A stretch of 64,000 bases of DNA from Asticcacaulis excentricus CB 48 (GCF_000175215.2 NC_014818.1:1-64000); one strand, 5' to 3'; shown: positions 35,077 to 45,024, counted from the first letter of the stretch. A program made the numbers and translations. Notes: generated by a model from the letters alone, not told the origin.

Positions 35077-36284
35077 GACGCCGAGTCTTCCAAACCGCCG
35101 GGCACTTCGTTTTCATCCGAACCGTCCTTTCCGCGGACAAAACGGACCAGCAGACGACAACCACTCAGTCCACGCTCAGATACCTTGAACGTCGATTGCG
35201 TGAGCATACTTGAAGCCGCCTGACCAAATTCCGGCAGAGGGTGGCTCCAGCTGGATTTCAGCCGCACCTGCCCCCAGGGCGCAACGTCGAAACTCAACAT
35301 CGCAACGCCTTCGACTCCAAGGCGAGCCGCTTGAGCCGGATAATATTCCGGACGGTAAATAAAGCTCATCGCTCGGCTGCGCGCCTCCGCCGGACAGGTC
35401 TTTTGCTCGTCACCGTCGCCGTCCGATCCGAACGTTGTATTGTTGAGCGTCATAAGCTCGCCCACGCCCTGCTCCACAGGCAGATCGGCGGCGGGAATAG
35501 CAAAGCTGGTTAGGCACTGTGCCACCGCCTGACCGGGATAGAAGACGCGCTGGCCAAGGGCCTTTTCAATGGCGTCAAGATCCGCCGTCTCGCCCGAACC
35601 CCGCAGTCGGTGGCCGGTTTTGACCTTGCCATTCGCCAAAATATCATATTCCGCGACCAGCCATTGCGGACGGCCGGGTTTACGACTTAGACGGCTGGCC
35701 TCCGGATAGGCTTTCAGACGAATGCGGCGGTCGGCGGCCCGGCAATCCTCCGAACGCGAATCAGACAGCTTCAGACCGCTCGCATAGTTGCGCAAATGCC
35801 TGGCCTCATAGGTCAGGGCGCGGGCCATCTCCGGTGAAAAGTCCGTCTTCACGTCCCACGTCATCTTACAGCCGGTAAGCGGCTTTGCCTGTGGTCCCAA
35901 ATTCCAGCCCGCTGCCCAGGCCGGTAGAAATGCGTTTCTATTCAGCGCCAAATCCCCGCCCGCCGGACGGATATTGGTCATTCGGCCATTGGACAGCACG
36001 TCGAAGGCCAGAGAGTAGCCCTTGCGCGAGGCCTGATCCGAACTATTGAACGTGATGGGGTCGCTGTTCTTTATTACAGGTATCTGCGCCATCAAACCGG
36101 CTGGGAAAATGAAGGTCACGGGCCAGTTCAGCGTGCCATTGCTACAGCTTATCCCGTCGCGGGCCTCAAGGGTAAAGACCTGCGTCTTTGTTACCGGCGC
36201 AGGCTGATAGGAGATCTGCGCCTGCGCTGACACGCCCGCGGCCAAAAGCGACGCCACCGTAATGGCAACTACAGCGTGTTTCAT
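35073..36284 (-). CDS. Exported protein with TonB C-terminal-like domain
   Basis: 403 aa from the ATG at 36284, preceded by GGGAGGGG, with a signal peptide (MKHAVVAITVASLLAAGVSA). Near the C-terminus YYPAQAARLGVEGVAMLSFD resembles the TonB_C fold (YP..A...G.EG...L.F.V...G.V). An earlier half (YDILANGKVKTGHRLRGSGE) looks like a second, weaker copy. No N-terminal membrane anchor or proline-rich spacer is seen, so it is not a classical energy transducer. Tail-to-tail with the lyase gene. Function unknown. Confidence 0.6.
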   Translation of the reverse strand: MKHAVVAITVASLLAAGVSAQAQISYQPAPVTKTQVFTLEARDGISCSNGTLNWPVTFIFPAGLMAQIPVIKNSDPITFNSSDQASRKGYSLAFDVLSNGRMTNIRPAGGDLALNRNAFLPAWAAGWNLGPQAKPLTGCKMTWDVKTDFSPEMARALTYEARHLRNYASGLKLSDSRSEDCRAADRRIRLKAYPEASRLSRKPGRPQWLVAEYDILANGKVKTGHRLRGSGETADLDAIEKALGQRVFYPGQAVAQCLTSFAIPAADLPVEQGVGELMTLNNTTFGSDGDGDEQKTCPAEARSRAMSFIYRPEYYPAQAARLGVEGVAMLSFDVAPWGQVRLKSSWSHPLPEFGQAASSMLTQSTFKVSERGLSGCRLLVRFVRGKDGSDENEVPGGLEDSAS

Positions 36285-36960
36285 GCAATACCCCTCCCTG
36301 TGTGCGGCTTTGCGCCCGCCACTCAATTGATACGACAAATGACACCGACTGCAAAGTGAAATTGTAATGACATACCGCAAAAGGCCGTTGTATTTCAAAA
36401 TTCAAAACCGCAGCTTATGAGCGACTTGGGACTGGGCTGTTAACTCGCGCCGAAAATAAAGAGTCGCGTAAATGGCTGTCTTCTAGACCCGCGACCAGGC
36501 CCAGATCGGGATCTGGGGAGCATCCGCACGCACACCGCCAAGAAGGATTTTTCCCCAAGTCGAACGCTATCGCGCGACAAGGTCGAGTCACGCTGCAAAG
36601 TCTCTTCCGCTCGAAAATGCATGTCAGTCTGGTACACGCGTCATAATTGCGCCCGCTCTCACGGGGACTACCCTACCCATCAGTCCAAAGTTCGGGCGGA
36701 CCTTACCTGGTCCGAAAGTCGTGCGAAGATATCATTTCAAATAACGCGGTCATTCAAAAAGAATACTGTCGCTTAAAATCTTTGCTCTCATTTGATCCAG
36801 AAGGAGGAGTTTGCAGATATCACTTGCGGATAAAGCATCTGGACTGCCAAGACTCTTAAAACGGTTGCTAATAACGTGCGTTTTTGAGTTGCGCAGCTTG
36901 ACGGAAAGCCCCAAAAAAGGCTCATAAGATACTTCTCCAAAGGACGTTACGGAGCTTCCC
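36285..36960. other. 676-bp intergenic region, no convincing gene
   Basis: Contains the promoter regions of the divergent TonB_C-like and S9 peptidase genes. A palindrome CCCAGATC-GG-GATCTGGG lies at 36500-36517. GC content drops at about 36720-36860. Short open frames here have no ribosome-binding sites and no recognisable motifs. Confidence 0.5.
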
Positions 36961-38946
36961 ATGACTGGCCTTCCCTTCGCCCGCCGTCGCACCGGTGCGT
37001 TACTCGCCTTTGCGGCAAGTCTGGCTGTTGCCGCTGCCATTACGCCTGTGATGGCCGCGCCGGTACCTATAGAATCCTTCGCGAAGTTCGAGGCGATTAA
37101 CAATGTTACCATTTCGCCCGACGGAAAGCACGTCGCGGCGATCGTGTCAGCACCGAACCAGAAGTGGCCGGTCATTTCGGTATGGGATGCATCTGATCTG
37201 GCCAAGCCGCCAGTGTGGATCCCATCAGCAACCAATCGCATCACCGGTGTCGGCTTTTTCGGCAATGACAAGATTCTGTTCCGCGCCGAACAGGAGATCA
37301 CACGCGGGGATGGCCGTCTGAGCTTTACCGTCAAAACCTACATGGCCGATATCGACGGTAAGAACATCATCGAGCCGTTCAAGACAGGCGGTCGCAGCGA
37401 GGCCAATACGGTCGGAGATGCAGCCTCGGTCTGGCTCAGCAACCTCTATGACGAGGACAAGGTGATTATCCGTAAGCCCGGCGAAGGGGCGTGGGAATAC
37501 TACGAGCTGAGCCGCAAAACAGGGGCTACTCGCCTTGTCGCTAAGGACAGCGAGAAGTGGGAATTTGTCGCAGCTGGCGTCAACCTCACCACGGCTGAGC
37601 CTCTGATCCGGCAGGCGGTCGATGTGCGGGAAGGGGGTAAGTTCTACCTCATCACCCAGATCAAGAATCCGGCCACCGGAATGTGGGTCGATCACCCGCA
37701 ACTGGGCTATGTTCTCGAAGAACGGGTCGATCTGGCCATACTGGGTTACGATACGGATACCAACAAGCTGTTTGTGCGCACCAATCGCGGTCGCGACAAA
37801 AGCGCGATCTACAGCTACGACATCACGGCCAAGGCGTTCTCTGAAGAGCCGCTCTTTGCCAATGACAAGTACAATATCATGGCCATCGGCCTGAAGCAGA
37901 ACTATGCCGAGAAGAAGCTAGACTCCGTGTCTGCGATCTACCTGGGTGGCCCTGCGGAAATTCAGGTATTTCTGGATGAAAAATGGGCCGCCGTGCAAAA
38001 GCAGGTCAAGGCGGCCTTTCCCGGCAAAAACGTCACCTTTCGCGTGAACCGCGGCGACGACAAGGCCGTAGTTGCCGTCGATGCCGTCGATTATCCGACC
38101 GACTACTATATCTATCAGAACGGTGCCCTGACTAAGATGGGTAACGAGCGGCCCTGGATCGACCCCAAATCCTTGGGGAAAGGCGAGTTCGTCACCTATA
38201 AGGCGAGAGACGGGCTGGATATCCCGGCGATTGTCACCTATCCGCCGGAATGGACGCCCGCCAAGGGGCCAGTGCCGCTGGTAGTTCTGCCGCATGGCGG
38301 TCCGTGGGCTCGCGATGAAATGAGTTGGGATGGGTCGGGCTGGCCGCAATTTCTGGCGACCCGCGGTATCGCAGTGATTCAGCCCCAGTACCGGGGCTCT
38401 GAAGGGTGGGGTGACAAGTTGTGGAAGGCGGGTGACCGCGAGTGGGGTCAGAAGATGTCAGATGACAATGACGACGCTGCCGCCTTTATGGTGACCAAGG
38501 GGGTTGCCGATCCCAAGCGAACGGCGATCTTCGGCTACTCCTACGGCGGCTTCGCAGCCATAGCGGCCAGCGTACGTCCCAACAGCCCGTATCGTTGCGC
38601 CATTGCCGGTGCCGGGGTTTCCAGTCTGGAGCGGCTCGGCAGTTTCTGGGGCGGCAACCACATACAGCGTGACGTTCAGGGGCACACGGTTAAGGGCATG
38701 GATCCCCTGAAAAATGTCGGCAACGCGAATATCCCTATATTGCTCTATCACGGTGACCGCGACCGTCAGGCCGATACGGATCACTCACGCATGTTCTTCA
38801 AGGCGATGAAGGCCGCCGGAAAGGATGTCCAATATGTTGAAATCAAGGACATGTGGCACACCCTGCCGTGGCGTCCGGAGTGGCATACGCAAAGCCTGAC
38901 CCTGATCGAAAACTACCTTAAGTCCGATAAGTGCGGTTTGCTGTAA
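36961..38946 (+). CDS. Exported S9-family prolyl oligopeptidase-like serine peptidase
   Basis: 661 aa. The signal peptide region ends near ...TPVMAAPVP (about residue 36). The N-terminal half is a seven-bladed propeller-like domain (NNVTISPDGKHVAAIVSAPN). The C-terminal alpha/beta-hydrolase domain has HGGPWARDEM (oxyanion), the nucleophile elbow FGYSYGGFAA, Asp in LYHGDRDRQAD and His in EIKDMWHTLPW. All triad residues are present. Such enzymes act as dipeptidyl- or acylaminoacyl-peptidases, here in the periplasm. Single-gene unit with its own terminator. Confidence 0.92.
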   Translation: MTGLPFARRRTGALLAFAASLAVAAAITPVMAAPVPIESFAKFEAINNVTISPDGKHVAAIVSAPNQKWPVISVWDASDLAKPPVWIPSATNRITGVGFFGNDKILFRAEQEITRGDGRLSFTVKTYMADIDGKNIIEPFKTGGRSEANTVGDAASVWLSNLYDEDKVIIRKPGEGAWEYYELSRKTGATRLVAKDSEKWEFVAAGVNLTTAEPLIRQAVDVREGGKFYLITQIKNPATGMWVDHPQLGYVLEERVDLAILGYDTDTNKLFVRTNRGRDKSAIYSYDITAKAFSEEPLFANDKYNIMAIGLKQNYAEKKLDSVSAIYLGGPAEIQVFLDEKWAAVQKQVKAAFPGKNVTFRVNRGDDKAVVAVDAVDYPTDYYIYQNGALTKMGNERPWIDPKSLGKGEFVTYKARDGLDIPAIVTYPPEWTPAKGPVPLVVLPHGGPWARDEMSWDGSGWPQFLATRGIAVIQPQYRGSEGWGDKLWKAGDREWGQKMSDDNDDAAAFMVTKGVADPKRTAIFGYSYGGFAAIAASVRPNSPYRCAIAGAGVSSLERLGSFWGGNHIQRDVQGHTVKGMDPLKNVGNANIPILLYHGDRDRQADTDHSRMFFKAMKAAGKDVQYVEIKDMWHTLPWRPEWHTQSLTLIENYLKSDKCGLL

Positions 38947-38974
38947 ATCGGCGCTGAAAAGGGCTTTAGCTTTA

Positions 38975-39000
38975 CCCCGCCATCCTTGGCGGGGTTTTTT
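38975..39000 (+). terminator. Rho-independent terminator of the S9 peptidase gene
   Basis: 7-bp GC stem (CCCCGCC/GGCGGGG), 6-nt loop, six T residues, 28 bp after the stop codon. Confidence 0.92.
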
Positions 39001-39345
39001 GTGTTCGCACTCGACATCGCGCGCATAGCGGCTCGCCTTAAAGTTTTGTTTTATTGCGGATTTTTAAAAAAAGACTGCGCTAATTTAAGACTGGCTTTTT
39101 CAGAAAACGTTTTTCTATTCTTCGGAGCATTAAATAAGTTTAATGTATAACGTTGGTATTTTGAATGATTTGCGTCAGTTATCCCAAGTATTTGAGGCAA
39201 ACTTACCACAGGACCAGGGTTTGTTACGTCGCCAACGATTTTTGCATTGCGTCTCAAATGTGACGAGTTAGTGTCGGATTGTTGAAAATTCGCCTTCCGC
39301 TATGCACCGGAGGGCTTCCCCGCAATACAAATCCCGGAGGCGGCA
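39001..39345. other. 345-bp AT-rich promoter/leader region
   Basis: No gene seen. Markedly AT-rich between 39045 and 39140 compared with its surroundings, as expected for an upstream promoter region of the following receptor. An A/T tract (TTTTTAAAAAAA) lies near 39060. A GGAGG ribosome-binding site closes the region at 39336-39340. Confidence 0.4.
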
Positions 39346-42330
39346 TTGACCAAACCCTCTCACCTGACTCGTAAATGGCTTCTGGCTGGTACGATTTTAA
39401 CCGGCGTTCTGTTCGGCGTGGCGGCTGCCAACGCGCAAGACGCTCAGCCAGCAAAGACCGATGAGCCTGCGGCCGACGAAACGACCGAAGTCGTGATCAC
39501 CGGCTCGCGCATCAAAGGCAAGGAATACACTTCGGCGTCGCCGGTAACGGTGATTACGGCTGAACGTTCCTCGGCCGCGGGTCTGATCTCGGCGACCGAA
39601 ATTCTGCAAAGCTCGACCACGGCGGCCTCGTCGGGTCAGATCAACAATACGTTCACAGGTTATATTGTCGGTGGCGGTGATGGCATCAACACCATCTCCC
39701 TTCGCGGTCTGGGTGCCCAGCGCTCGCTGGTTCTGATAAACGGTCGTCGCATGCCCCCCGCCGGTGTCGGCGGCACGGTCGGTCCGGTCGATCTCAACAC
39801 CATCCCTTCCGCCTTCGTTTCGCGCTATGAAATCCTGAAAGACGGGGCCTCCTCGATCTACGGTTCTGATGCCGTTGCGGGCGTGGTCAACGTCATCACC
39901 CGCTCGAACTTTGAAGGCCTGACCCTTGAGGCCCAGACGAACCGCACGCAGGACGGCGGTGGCGGCACCGCTAACCTCAGCGCCATCTGGGGCAAGTCGT
40001 TCGACAAGGGGCACTTGGCCCTTTCGCTCGAAGGCTTCAAGCAGGATGCGCTCACGATCGGTGATCGTGACGCCTTCCTCTGCCCGCAGGATAACTATTA
40101 CAAGGCTGACGGCTCGCGCGCCGACCTGATCGACCCGACGACAGGCAATATCAAGTGCTATACGCACGGCATCGAAGGCTATGTTGGCGTCTACGCGCCG
40201 TTCGACGCCTTTGGTCTGAGCAGCTACTGGGGTAGCCGCAAGATTTCGCCGGGCAGCACGCCTACGGAAGGGGTCACCGGCTGGGCCTTTACCCCCTATG
40301 CCGAGCGCAGCTTCAACGATCCGAAGTCGCACGACGCCACGATCATATCGCCGGTGAAGCGTCTGTCCTTCTTCATGCAGGGCGAGTATCGTCCGGACTG
40401 GCTGGGCGGCGGTGAACTTTACAGCGAACTTATGTTCACCCTGCGTAATTCCGAGCAGGTGGCTTACGCACAATTCTTCCCCTATGTGCACGAACAGTCC
40501 ACCATCAATCCGTTCCGTACCGGTACGGTGCCTATCCGCTCCATCATTCCCAGCTTTCCGGTCAATGCGACGCTCGCCCAACTCGGCTATCCCGGCATGG
40601 GCGCCAACCCGATCAGCCTTTACCGTCAATCCTCCGAGCAGGAAGTGCGCACCCTGCGTGCACTGGGCGGGGCTCGCGGTGAATGGAACAGCTGGGCGTG
40701 GGACGTTTATCTGTCGCACTCTGTCAGCAACGGCACCTATTCCAACGATGCGATCATTCTGGATCGCCTGAACTGGGGTACCGGCACCAACCAGGACACG
40801 CTCGAACTGATGCCGGGCAATGCCTGTGGTGCGGGTGCACCGACGGGTTGTATCCCGTTCACAGAACTCTTCTCGAAAGCCGGTCTTGAAGACGGCAACT
40901 ATTCGAAAGCGGTTCGCGACTGGTACTTCACGCGCGACAACGGCTCCACCAAGTACACGCAGACGATCCTCGAAGGTTCTGTCACGGGCGACCTTATCAC
41001 GCTTCCGGCTGGTCCGGTCGGCAGCGCCTTCGGTGTCAGCTTCCGTCGTGACAAGATCAACGATCAGCCGGGTGAGCTATCGCTGACAAAGAATATCTGG
41101 GGCCGCACCACGGCCGGGGTTACCAAGGGCACGGACACGCTTTCGGAAGTCTATGCCGAATTCGAGGTGCCTCTGGTCAACAATGTCTTCCTCGTGAAGG
41201 ACCTCAAACTGAACGCATCGGGTCGCTACTCGAACTACGACAGCGTTGGCGACGACACGACCTATAAGCTGGGTCTGAACTGGGCCCTGAACGATGTCCT
41301 GCGTCTGCGGGCGACCCATGGCACCTCGTTCCGCGCGCCGGCGCTTTACGAACTGTACCTGAAGGACCAGACCGGCTTCCTGCAGCAGGCCTCGGTCGAT
41401 CCGTGCATCAACTACGGTCGGGTCGGTGAAGACGGCGGCTTCGTGCGTAATGACCGCGTCCGCGCCAACTGCGCCGCGGCCGGACTTCCGGCGGATTTTG
41501 CCGGTGGCGGTTCGTCGGCGATCGTGAAGACCGGTGGCGGGCTTGACCTGAAGCCTGAAACCTCGACGGCGACGACCTACGGAATCGTTCTGACGCCACC
41601 GGAAACCGGACTCCGCCTGGCGGTCGATTTCTGGAAAATCGAAGTCCGCGATCAGATCTCTTCGACGGGTGCGGGCGTCGTGGGGGCGTGCTACAACGCC
41701 GTGGACTTCGCGACCAACAAGTTCTGTACTCTGTTCAGCCGCCGCGCCAGCGACGACGGCATCGACGTCATCGATGCCAGCTATCGCAACATCCCGACGG
41801 AAACAACCAAGGGTGTGGACATCGTCGCCAGTTACGAAAAGGACTTCAATTTCGGCAACCTCCTGATTGATCTGCAGGCGACCCACACCGAAGAGTATCT
41901 CTCCCAGCTCTTCCCCGGCGACGTAGTCTACGACTATCAAGGCATTGCGGGTCAGCCGGCTTGGGTGGGTAACGTCCAGACCTCGTTCAAGAAGGACGAC
42001 TGGCGCATGGTGTGGACTCTCAACTACACGGGCGACACCGAAAACCTCGGCCGCTTTGGTGAGGAGGGTAAGACCAGCCCGACATCGATCATCCCCAACG
42101 CCACATATCGCACTGACGTCGAGGCCTTCATCACGCATGATCTGAGCGTGCAATATCGTGGCAAGGATTGGTACGCGACCGCGGCGGTTTCGAACCTGAC
42201 CGACGAAAAGCCCACGGTCATAGGCAACGGCAGCACGATCACCCGTCTCGGTAACTACCCCCTGTCCAGCCAGTATTTCGAAGGCTACCTGGGGCGTCAG
42301 TTCTATCTCAAGCTCTCCAAGAGCTTCTGA
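39346..42330 (+). CDS. TonB-dependent receptor
   Basis: 994 aa with a TTG start six bases after GGAGG. The signal peptide is LTRKWLLAGTILTGVLFGVA, cleaved after ANA. The TonB box region is TTEVVITGSRIKG (about residues 45-57), followed by a plug with ISLRGLGAQRSLVLINGRRM, DGASSIYGSDAVAGVVNVIT, and a barrel ending FYLKLSKSF. It belongs to the receptor type with TBDT plug and C-terminal RLGNYPLSSQ segment frequent in Caulobacterales and Sphingomonadales. Stand-alone with its own promoter region and terminator, so its substrate cannot be inferred from neighbours; the adjacent S9 peptidase may hint at peptide uptake. Confidence 0.93.
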   Translation: MTKPSHLTRKWLLAGTILTGVLFGVAAANAQDAQPAKTDEPAADETTEVVITGSRIKGKEYTSASPVTVITAERSSAAGLISATEILQSSTTAASSGQINNTFTGYIVGGGDGINTISLRGLGAQRSLVLINGRRMPPAGVGGTVGPVDLNTIPSAFVSRYEILKDGASSIYGSDAVAGVVNVITRSNFEGLTLEAQTNRTQDGGGGTANLSAIWGKSFDKGHLALSLEGFKQDALTIGDRDAFLCPQDNYYKADGSRADLIDPTTGNIKCYTHGIEGYVGVYAPFDAFGLSSYWGSRKISPGSTPTEGVTGWAFTPYAERSFNDPKSHDATIISPVKRLSFFMQGEYRPDWLGGGELYSELMFTLRNSEQVAYAQFFPYVHEQSTINPFRTGTVPIRSIIPSFPVNATLAQLGYPGMGANPISLYRQSSEQEVRTLRALGGARGEWNSWAWDVYLSHSVSNGTYSNDAIILDRLNWGTGTNQDTLELMPGNACGAGAPTGCIPFTELFSKAGLEDGNYSKAVRDWYFTRDNGSTKYTQTILEGSVTGDLITLPAGPVGSAFGVSFRRDKINDQPGELSLTKNIWGRTTAGVTKGTDTLSEVYAEFEVPLVNNVFLVKDLKLNASGRYSNYDSVGDDTTYKLGLNWALNDVLRLRATHGTSFRAPALYELYLKDQTGFLQQASVDPCINYGRVGEDGGFVRNDRVRANCAAAGLPADFAGGGSSAIVKTGGGLDLKPETSTATTYGIVLTPPETGLRLAVDFWKIEVRDQISSTGAGVVGACYNAVDFATNKFCTLFSRRASDDGIDVIDASYRNIPTETTKGVDIVASYEKDFNFGNLLIDLQATHTEEYLSQLFPGDVVYDYQGIAGQPAWVGNVQTSFKKDDWRMVWTLNYTGDTENLGRFGEEGKTSPTSIIPNATYRTDVEAFITHDLSVQYRGKDWYATAAVSNLTDEKPTVIGNGSTITRLGNYPLSSQYFEGYLGRQFYLKLSKSF

Positions 42331-42352
42331 TCCCACCGGGAGTGATAAGAGA

Positions 42353-42381
42353 GAGCGGCAGTCAACTGCCGCTCTTTTTTT
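42353..42381 (+). terminator. Rho-independent terminator of the receptor gene
   Basis: A perfect 10-bp stem GAGCGGCAGT/ACTGCCGCTC with a 2-nt loop, followed by seven T residues. Confidence 0.93.
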
Positions 42382-42472
42382 GTCAAAAATGGGCGCAAGA
42401 GTGAAATGCGGTGCGCCGGTCCCCGTTGAACTCGGCATCCTCCCGGACGGGTCTGAGGGAGGTTGAATAGAG

Positions 42473-42600
42473 TGTGTGTTGAGTTCCGCCAGAAAATGAC
42501 CCCTTGAGGGTCGAAATTTTCATCTCACCGTGACCCTCATTTGAGAGATAAACCCGTTACGCGATAACGGTAGGCTTGGGTCATTCCGCGGCAAACATGC
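42473..42600. mobile_element. Possible insertion-sequence end remnant
   Basis: The stretch beginning TGTGTGTTGAGTTCCGCC and continuing AGAAAATGACCCC looks like the terminal region of IS21-type elements, and TGAGGGTC (42505-42512) and GACCCTCA (42532-42539) form a perfect 8-bp inverted repeat. No transposase gene is present. The resemblance is from memory and not verified. The rest of the gap 42382-42708 shows no gene. Confidence 0.3.
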
Positions 42601-42708
42601 AGACTCTAGCTAAGGCGAAAATCAGCACGCACGGCTTAACTCCCCGTCTATGTAAAAGACCCACGCCGAGATCGTAGACATCCCGACCGTGAGCCACCCC
42701 CTCACGAC

Positions 42709-43731
42709 CTACTCGTTCTTTTTGCCGCCCGGAGTCCCGACATTGCCCTGAGCGCCACCGCCGGCTTGGCCGGGTTCGGTCGGGTTGCCGTTTGAGCGGT
42801 CTGGATTAATGACATTGGTGTTGTCGATGACAGGCACCTTGCCATCGATCTTGATCGGCGTGCGAACATTCTCAGGACCTCCAGGATTGACTACGCCGCC
42901 ACCAGGGAGGGTCGGGATCGGAGCGGTTCGGTCCATGCCCGCTGTTGCACCCGTACCATCATCCGGCGCTGGGTTCGTGACATGGCTGCCGTTGCGCGGA
43001 TTTTTTAAGTCATTGGCGCTCAAGTCGGACGGCAGCGCCCGGCGCGGGTTGCCTTCGGGGTTCGGCCGGCTGGCTCCGCCACCGGTGAATCTGTAACCAC
43101 ACATGACGTCGCCATCATCGCCGCAAGACGGCTTAGGGCCATACTTTTTGTCCCATTCGGCCTGCATGTCGGCATCGGACTTCGTCAACCAGTCCCAGAT
43201 GCCGGGATTATCGACATCGGAAATCATCGAGTTGTCGCGCCCGGGGGTACGCGTCCGTTCGGTGACCGAGGTCAAGGCAGGTGCGTTTACGTTGCGAGAC
43301 CCAGTCAACGTGCTCTGAGCCTCGGTCACCGTGGACTGGGCGTCGGCGCGTTGGGTCGGGCCAGTAACTCCGGGAGTTACGGTCGTCGAGACACCGCCAC
43401 GTTTTCCGCTGACAGCGGCCTGCGCTGCGGTGATGGCGTCCAGAACCTTGGCTCCGCTTGTTCCGAGGAGAGGAGTGCCTAGGTCCACGCCGACTTGCTG
43501 CATTTCGTTAACATGGTCGTCGACGAAGCGGTCGCTGGTCGCCAGACGCACGCCCAACGACTGGGCTTCCTGAAGGGTGACTACTTTCTTGGCATGGGCA
43601 ACCTGCGCCATGTTAGCCAATTGTTGGCGCGCCAAGTTGCGGTTGTATCCCGGCGGCAGGGCATGGGCGGCGCCAGCGGCCAGCATGAGGGTAAAGAGGG
43701 CGCATGCCGATAGCAGATGGGTTTTACGCAT
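42709..43731 (-). CDS. Hypothetical secreted low-complexity protein
   Basis: 340 aa, signal peptide MRKTHLLSACALFTLMLAAG cleaved after AHA. A short helical part (residues 30-110) is followed by a long Gly/Pro/Asn/Thr-rich tail (TLPGGGVVNPGGPENVRTP, QAGGGAQGNVGTPGGKKNE) that is probably unstructured. Two Cys close together (CGDDGDVMC) may form a disulfide. No family recognised. It sits next to the degraded island and a possible IS remnant, so it may be accessory DNA. Codon use is less GC-biased than that of the receptor upstream. Confidence 0.6.
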   Translation of the reverse strand: MRKTHLLSACALFTLMLAAGAAHALPPGYNRNLARQQLANMAQVAHAKKVVTLQEAQSLGVRLATSDRFVDDHVNEMQQVGVDLGTPLLGTSGAKVLDAITAAQAAVSGKRGGVSTTVTPGVTGPTQRADAQSTVTEAQSTLTGSRNVNAPALTSVTERTRTPGRDNSMISDVDNPGIWDWLTKSDADMQAEWDKKYGPKPSCGDDGDVMCGYRFTGGGASRPNPEGNPRRALPSDLSANDLKNPRNGSHVTNPAPDDGTGATAGMDRTAPIPTLPGGGVVNPGGPENVRTPIKIDGKVPVIDNTNVINPDRSNGNPTEPGQAGGGAQGNVGTPGGKKNE

Positions 43732-44618
43732 GGGATTATCCTTTGTGTGGAGGAAAAAGACGTCAGGAGGAACTCAAGGCAACACAAGGTCTTTTAGGAT
43801 TTCGCTTTAATCGTGTGGCACCCCTTGGCCAGGTCAGTCGGGCTTAATCCTTGCTGGGAGGGGTAAACCGGCGTCCGCTTTGCAGCCTGTCGGAAGTGCT
43901 CGCCAGGTCGCTTTTTGGAGAGATGACCGTGCGCTACAAAGCGATCCGGTGAAGGGCGCGCGGGTCGTCAGGCCGCATCAGGACGGCACAGGCGGAATAA
44001 CTCTGCGCATCGCGGTAGCGGCTCCAGTCACGGGCCGCCTTGCGCACAAGAACCGCAGGCTTAAGGCCGGCGACGCAGCCAACACGCAATGGGCCCCCGC
44101 GGCGACCAGGCCGGCGCTTGGAACAGCTCTGTGGGCGAAGAGAGACATGCGAGAATCCATCGAACGGGGGCCATCAGGGACTGACCAATCATGTTCGAAT
44201 TTCGCGGATTGACGTTGTTGCAAGCTGTTGCATCCCGCAGCAAATCGCGGTGGTCAGCTGTTGCAAACCGTTGCTTCGTAGGGGTTGTAACTTGTTGGAA
44301 GGGGGAAGTGCGGTCTATTAGATCTGGTGGTCCAGCGTCAGTGTGAATGTGAACCGCGCCTAGTTCACCGCGGACCTAAAACCCAAGTGCAACGTCGGCT
44401 ATGATGAAATGGCAATCAAACTCCACAGCATGGTTGGACGAACGAGAAACATCTACGACCGCCAAGTTTTTAGCTGCGATTTGTGCTTAACTTCTTTGGC
44501 AATAAGATCAAAGGTTAATAGGGGATTCACCGCAAGCTAGGAAACCTCGCACCATTTGGTTCAAACGCAAAAAGTTCATTATGCCATTGATATTATTGCC
44601 TTTTTGCCCAATCTCGAA
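43732..44618. other. 887-bp non-coding region before the island
   Basis: No convincing gene; short frames lack ribosome-binding sites and motifs. A 10-bp direct repeat AGCTGTTGCA occurs at 44223-44232 and 44256-44265, 33 bp apart, within a TTGCA-rich stretch. The sequence becomes AT-rich after about 44400. Confidence 0.4.
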
Positions 44619-44658
44619 AGCCAGATTTGAACCGACGACCTTCAGGTTATGAGCCTGA
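44619..44658 (-). repeat. attachment-site-like repeat, copy 1 (initiator tRNA-Met fragment)
   Basis: On the minus strand this reads TCAGGCTCATAACCTGA (anticodon stem-loop, anticodon CAT), then AGGTC, then a T-arm GTCGG-TTCAAAT-CTGGC. D-arm and acceptor are missing, so it is not a functional tRNA gene. It matches copy 2 at 47944-47983 in 39 of 40 positions in the same orientation. Confidence 0.8.
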
Positions 44659-45024
44659 TAAAAATACAAATATCTATCTGAATTTAAATACAATTCCGAC
44701 ACTTGAATAATACTTGTGCCAATTTTTGTGTTATAACATCACTCACTAAGCCCATTGATCAATATTTTAGCTGTTCATCCTAAAGGCCGCCGCCCATATG
44801 AGCGCGCCGGTCAGGCCATCCATGACACCGCCAATACCGTTGCCCGGCGCTCGGAATTTTCCCGCCCTAGGCGAAGTCGGCGCTGGCAGCTATTGTACTC
44901 GAGAGCGCAAAGAACCATTTTCAACCGCGGAAATCATCCCTAACGTTCGTTTCGCACACTATCTAATGTACATTCCGCACAAATTGTAATATGCAAACCG
45001 CACATTTCAATAAATCCGCGCGAG
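44659..45024. other. AT-rich left end of the island, no gene
   Basis: No convincing reading frame and no ribosome-binding site except that of the ATPase gene. AT-rich, ending in the promoter region of the DUF4143 gene. Confidence 0.4.

Noticed and set aside
37241..37253. ATCACCGGTGTC inside the S9 peptidase gene, similar to the LacI operator candidates.
   Set aside because: It is within coding sequence encoding ITGVG, away from any promoter; probably chance in GC-rich DNA.
44223..44265. A CRISPR-like repeat array.
   Set aside because: Only two 10-bp copies, no regular spacers and no cas genes in the window.
43880..44321. Overlapping frames of about 80-110 codons in the region before the island.
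   Set aside because: No start signals, no domain-like sequence and mutually overlapping frames; treated as non-coding.
44619..44658. A functional tRNA-Met gene on the minus strand.
   Set aside because: Only the anticodon and T arms are present; D-arm and acceptor stem are missing.
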